NCBI RefSeq assembly: GCF_033958435.1
Contig: NC_134138.1
Coordinates: forward strand, 184,134,798-184,198,797
Source of the DNA: Carettochelys insculpta
Lineage: Eukaryota; Chordata; Testudines; Carettochelyidae
Length of the DNA: 64,000 nt
Direction of reading: 5' to 3'
The position numbers and the translations under genes were made by a program. Each line of letters opens with the position of its first letter. Within the stretch, counting starts at the first letter, position 1. The notes under the pieces are model-generated. The model saw only the letters and a list, made by a program, of their open reading frames with translations, had not been told where the DNA came from and ran no database searches. Shown here one piece after another: positions 60,190 to 64,000 of this stretch.

Positions 60190-61875
60190 CCCTAGACCAT
60201 CTTCCCATATCAGCAGCAATTCTTCATCCTTCATTCCTGCAGTTGAAGGGCCTGCAGTGGCTTGACTGTGTGATGCAGCCTTAGCTGCTTGGGGCTTCGG
60301 TGGCATCTCTGAAGGAGGCCACAGCTTCGACCTGCTCTACTGCTCAGTCCCCATAGGCTGAGCTAAATTGCTTATTTTTGAACTTTCCCCCCCCAACTAG
60401 ACACATGTCCAGCAGGGGCAAAGGGGCATGGCTTCAGGTCCAGAGCAACCCTTAACCCTTACCTCCCCAATGTGGGGCTGGTGCATCCCATCATACAAGT
60501 TCCCAGAAGTTAGGAAAAGTGAGAAGTAAGGTTGCTTCTTCAAATTATATTAGGTTCCTTTGTGCATAGACATTATTATACAGTCTTTAATTACGTGATC
60601 ACAGACTATTTTTTCCATAGTATTCCTGGCTCAGTGCACAGGGAGGATGGTGCTCAGGAAATGTCAGTCGTTCAAAATTTATGCTTGTCATTCACTTAGA
60701 GGTCCTAACTTATTTACTGGACATACTTTTTTAAGTCTGTAGAAAATATGGAATTATTCCCTTCCTCAGGGCTTTTTATGATTGTCATCACTGTAGTGTT
60801 TGAGTTATCACAAACGTTAATTAGTTTGTCTCCACTGTGAAGTAGAACATTATTACCTCCATTTTACAGATGGGAAAACAAAAAGACTTACCTCAGGCCA
60901 CAGTGGGTCAATGGCAGAGCCATGATGATGGGAATCCCTGTGCTCATTCCTCCGGGGTAAACTACCAGTAGCAATTTTAGGCTATTGTGAATGCATTGTT
61001 ACCATTCTCCTGCCAGTACACAGAAAGGAAGCCTTGCAGGATGGGGTGGCTAACTGTGCATACATTTGCACTTCAGTTACAGAACTGTGGTTTAAATTTG
61101 CTTGTTTCCCAAGAGTAGATCTTTTCTTATTGCTGCTGTTAAATTTATTGGGGTTTCAAATTTGTTTAAAAGTGACTATTACATTATAAAACGTACCCTC
61201 TGTTGGTTTTTTTATTAGTTCTTCTCCATCAAGCATTAATCTTCAGTCAGAAACAGGCATGCCACCTTGTTTGCCTGTTTCCACAGCACAGCCAAAGGCA
61301 GACGGCAAATTGTGGCTAAATGAATAGTTTAACATCTGCCTTTGTCTCTGTTCAAGGCAGAGACTGGCTTCACTGGGCTGTTTCTGATGTATACCAAAGG
61401 CAGCTGCCAAGCAAGCGCTCCTGCTTATTTTGAAAACTGATTGTGAAGTATTAAAGAAGCAAAAGGCTGAGATTTTTTCCAATGGTAGGGCCCCAAAGCA
61501 TTCATTGCCTAGCTTTGTTCATGTGTCACATTGCACTTGAAAAACATATCCAGTTTTGATCTTTTAATCAATGAAAAAGCTGTTCCTAAAATAGCAACAA
61601 TATGCACATGAAAACCATTTAACATCCCAAACAACAAGCAGAATATGTGTGAAAGGCTCACATTTAAAGTAGTGAGCACTGCTCAGTTGATGGCTGGGAA
61701 GAGAGATGGCCACTAATAGAAGAGAATGAAAACCCCAAATCAATATTGAAAAGAAGCTATATTGCAACTGAAAATAAAGCAGCTTTATTACTAAACCCAC
61801 ATAGTTAAAAAGAGAAATAATTATTTTTAGAGAGGATCTCAATACTGTAGATTCTTCCTGGCGTTCACAAGGAGC

Positions 61876-62544
61876 TCAATAGTTATCAAATAGAGAAATG
61901 TTTGCTTGGTGTTTCTCATCATGTGCTCTACCATGCTGAAAAGGACTCTTGCTCTGCACTAGCCTTCCCAGGTTCAAGCAACCAAGTTCAGTGGCCAGAA
62001 AGGCTCTCATGGCTAGTGGTGAACAGCCACAGTTAAAAAGTCTTTGCTCTTGGATGTGAAACTCCTGATCCCAATTGCTAGCAGTGCTCAGTAACTCAGA
62101 GAACACCATTCTCCAGATAGTATATATGGCTAATGGTGGTAAATCAGAATGGCTATAGAATACGGTCTGGTTGCTGATAGGCTCTTTTTTTTCATCCTGT
62201 GATGCCTGAGCCCATAGGTGGCCTCTTATCCTATCCGTCCATACCATTCTCCACATCATCAGGTCTGGTCTGTGACAACAACTGCACAGAATGGGTCTAT
62301 GCTGCATTGACAAAGTTCTCCTCTTGCAGGCCTTCATTTCATTCTCAAAGATACACAGTAATACATGATGCCAGTTCCCATATCTCATCTTATTGTGGTA
62401 ATCCTCAGGAACGATTCCATTGCCCCACAAGAACAATCTGGGTGTCACTGAATACATATTTTCTATGTAGGTGACTTCTATCACCTCCATGCTCTGTGGC
62501 TGATCTGTCTGGATGTAGAGAAACATGACACCCAGGGTCTCCAT
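61876..62544 (-). CDS. Unidentified 222-codon open frame
   Basis: I do not recognise this protein. The frame starts METLGVMFLYIQTDQPQS, is Trp- and Cys-rich in the middle (YGNWHHVLLCIF, CSCCHRPDLMMWRMVW), has one N-glycosylation sequon (NQT) and ends SLFDNY. An open frame of this length is unusual for noncoding DNA of this composition. The stretch upstream on the same strand (62545-63571) shows further coding-like islands broken by stops and shifts. Possible explanations are a degraded retroelement or viral gene, or chance. It is in a POU6F2 intron on the same strand and is not a POU6F2 exon by sequence character. Confidence 0.25.
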   Translation of the reverse strand: METLGVMFLYIQTDQPQSMEVIEVTYIENMYSVTPRLFLWGNGIVPEDYHNKMRYGNWHHVLLCIFENEMKACKRRTLSMQHRPILCSCCHRPDLMMWRMVWTDRIRGHLWAQASQDEKKEPISNQTVFYSHSDLPPLAIYTIWRMVFSELLSTASNWDQEFHIQEQRLFNCGCSPLAMRAFLATELGCLNLGRLVQSKSPFQHGRAHDEKHQANISLFDNY

Positions 62545-63571
62545 CTGAAAGGTAATGTGTCAAGGATGTTAATGTGTGCCAAAAGATAAAAGTAACAATG
62601 ATACAAAACAATCCTGTCAATAATCCCCATCTCTGATCGTACTCTTTCTCCATCTTGCTTGGCTAATATGATCTACCAAGCACACCAGCAAGAATATAGC
62701 CCACTGCATGCCCACTGTAGAATAAGTTATATTATCTCCTTACCAAGGGCATTCCAGAGTGGCTTTGAAATGCTTTGGATGTGTTATGCTCCCTTGGTGA
62801 AGCTTGTGTTTTCTTGTTGATTTTATCTATCTTCTTTGGCAGATCCTTGTATTTTTACCTCCGTCTCCTGGGATTTCCACTGCAGCTTTAATTCACCTTT
62901 GCTATCTGTGGGGTTCAAAATAACTTATCATTATTATAGTGCAAAATAGCACCAATGAATAATGCCATTTAGTTTATAAAGGCACAAAACGCAATACATT
63001 ACTTTCCAGCTTCCTCATCTTAGTCCCAAATGTCCATCACTGTACGTTTCCTTGTCAATCCCTTGCCTTGCCGCTGTGGTATCTGGTATCAATGATGTCT
63101 GAAATAAAATCATCCATTCGGAGTGAAATAGACTTTATAGCAGGAAGATGGAGAGATGTTGTTGGACTAAGAGTAGTATGACAAGATGATTATCCACATA
63201 TACGCACATCCTCTAGCTGGTCTTCAATTGATGAGCCTCGGGTATGAATCAAATATCCATATGAATACCCTGCTTCCCCATTCAGCAAACTGTTCAGTGT
63301 TCATAATCACATGGTTAGCAGTGCACAGCTTTGGGCATCACAACTTTGTGGGATGAGAGTCCTTAAGCTCTGCAGTGGCAACATTGTAACACATATGATT
63401 AATTCTCTGGACACAAATGGGGTTTAAGCTTCTTGTAATGTACAACATATTTGGAATAAAAGTATCAACTAAATGCATTTCTTTTCTTAGTTCATGAAGG
63501 GAGAAAAGTATTTGTAAACAGAAAGTGAGACAATAAACAAAATCAGAAGGGTCCTCAGCATTATGCTGCAC
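62545..63571 (-). pseudogene. Coding-like islands upstream of the 222-codon frame
   Basis: Minus-strand pieces in order: 63571-63338 (SLHELRKEMHLVDTFIPN), about 63189-63055 (SLRMDDFISDIIDTRYHSGK), about 62910-62745 (GELKLQWKSQETEVKIQGSA, then shifted KKIDKINKKTQASPREHN), and 62653-62545 with a hydrophobic segment GLLTGLFCIIVTFIFW after MEKEYDQRW. The acidic, Lys-rich, then membrane-like character changes from piece to piece. Stops and frameshifts separate them. Family unknown; whether they belong together is inference. Confidence 0.25.
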
Positions 63572-63580
63572 AATATAAAG

Positions 63581-64000
63581 CAGTGGTGGGCAACCTGCAG
63601 CCTGTGGACCCCCTGGCTGCCCCCTCCCTCATGCAACTCTTGTGCAATGGGGCCTGCTCCTCCTCCTCCCTCCTAACACTTTCAGAGGAATCACAGATTG
63701 CCTGATTTTTGCTTCAGCCCTGCTCCTACTCCTCCTTCCCAGAGCTAGAATGCCACAAATCAGTTGTTTGCTGCATTCCAGCTCTGTGAGAGAAGGGGAG
63801 AAGTGGGGATGGAGTGTGAATCAGGCAATTCATGTGCTCTACAAGTGCTAAGAGGGAGAAGGAGGAGCACGTAAGTGCAGGACTCCAGTGCCCCAGAGCA
63901 CTTAGGGTATGGGGGTGCAAAGTGGGGCTGTGAAGCCACTGATGGAACCCCAGTGAGCCATGGGCTGCTGAAGCCCACTGAGATGAAGGAGGGCCATTCA
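63581..64000. mobile_element. hAT-like element, left end, cut by window edge
   Basis: CAGTGGTGGGCAACCTGCAG resembles the CAGGGGTG-type hAT ends elsewhere in the window, preceded by ATATAAAG with the central TA of a hAT target. GCAACTCTTG- and CTCCTCCTCC-type interior follows. The right end is outside the window. Confidence 0.6.

Larger units (their letters stand above)
51086..64000 (-). other. POU6F2: POU6F2 upstream intron (runs out of the window)
   Basis: No earlier POU6F2 exon could be found on the minus strand to the right of 51085. The interval is filled by CR1, Harbinger and hAT copies and the unassigned open frames at 61876-63571. The stretches 57910-59320 and 60200-61870 contain nothing I could identify; 58970-59260 has some repeat-like text (CCCAGTGGTTAGGATCAAGG). 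Confidence 0.7.

Noticed and set aside
51086..64000. Further POU6F2 coding exons
   Set aside because: No Gln/Pro-rich frame with AG/GT borders matching the N-terminal part of the protein was found in this interval.

Overview
The window is vertebrate nuclear DNA, most likely from a turtle or a close reptilian relative. Genes are sparse, introns are long and flanked by GT/AG, and CpG is mostly depleted. The repeat load is dominated by CR1 LINEs with the (CATAGAAT)n-type 3' end, hAT elements with CAGGGGTG-type ends, and Harbinger-like MITEs with GGCTGYGTCTACAC-type ends. That combination is what I associate with chelonians; the exact species cannot be told.

The only protein-coding gene I can identify is the 3' half of POU6F2 on the minus strand. 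It is a POU-homeodomain transcription factor of retina and brain. Four coding exons are resolved to the base: 50879-51085, 34972-35140, 28387-28555 and the terminal exon 24544-24940. Phases join cleanly (0/0, 0/1, 1/2, 2/stop). The terminal exon has a second in-frame acceptor 108 bases upstream (exon 24544-25048). It adds 36 residues inside the POU-specific recognition helix, reproducing the known long isoform. A 3' UTR of about 4.4 kb probably runs down to a poly(A) signal at 20173-20178. The first coding exons lie beyond base 64000.

Positions 1-20150 are downstream intergenic DNA: MITEs (1210-1570, 5343-6052, 13680-14115), TIR transposons (7096-7789, 18889-19230), and a hAT (10940-12543) with a perfect 8-bp target duplication that carries a nested CR1. 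A compositionally odd block at about 1824-3720 has a TATA box, a 21-bp tandem repeat and four consecutive hairpins. A 47-bp-armed palindrome (16726-16864) carries a decayed hammerhead-ribozyme core.

Positions 25049-64000 are POU6F2 introns filled with CR1 copies (38663-41450, 44640-46010, 46735-47830, 51525-52790), another LINE fragment (43925-44520), nested TIR elements near 46-47 kb (one containing a second decayed hammerhead), a roughly 3-kb PIF/Harbinger derivative with remnants of both proteins (53424-56432), and several hAT copies. Near the right edge (61876-63571, minus strand) is a set of coding-like islands, including a 222-codon open frame, that I could not assign to any family; this is the least explained protein-like signal.
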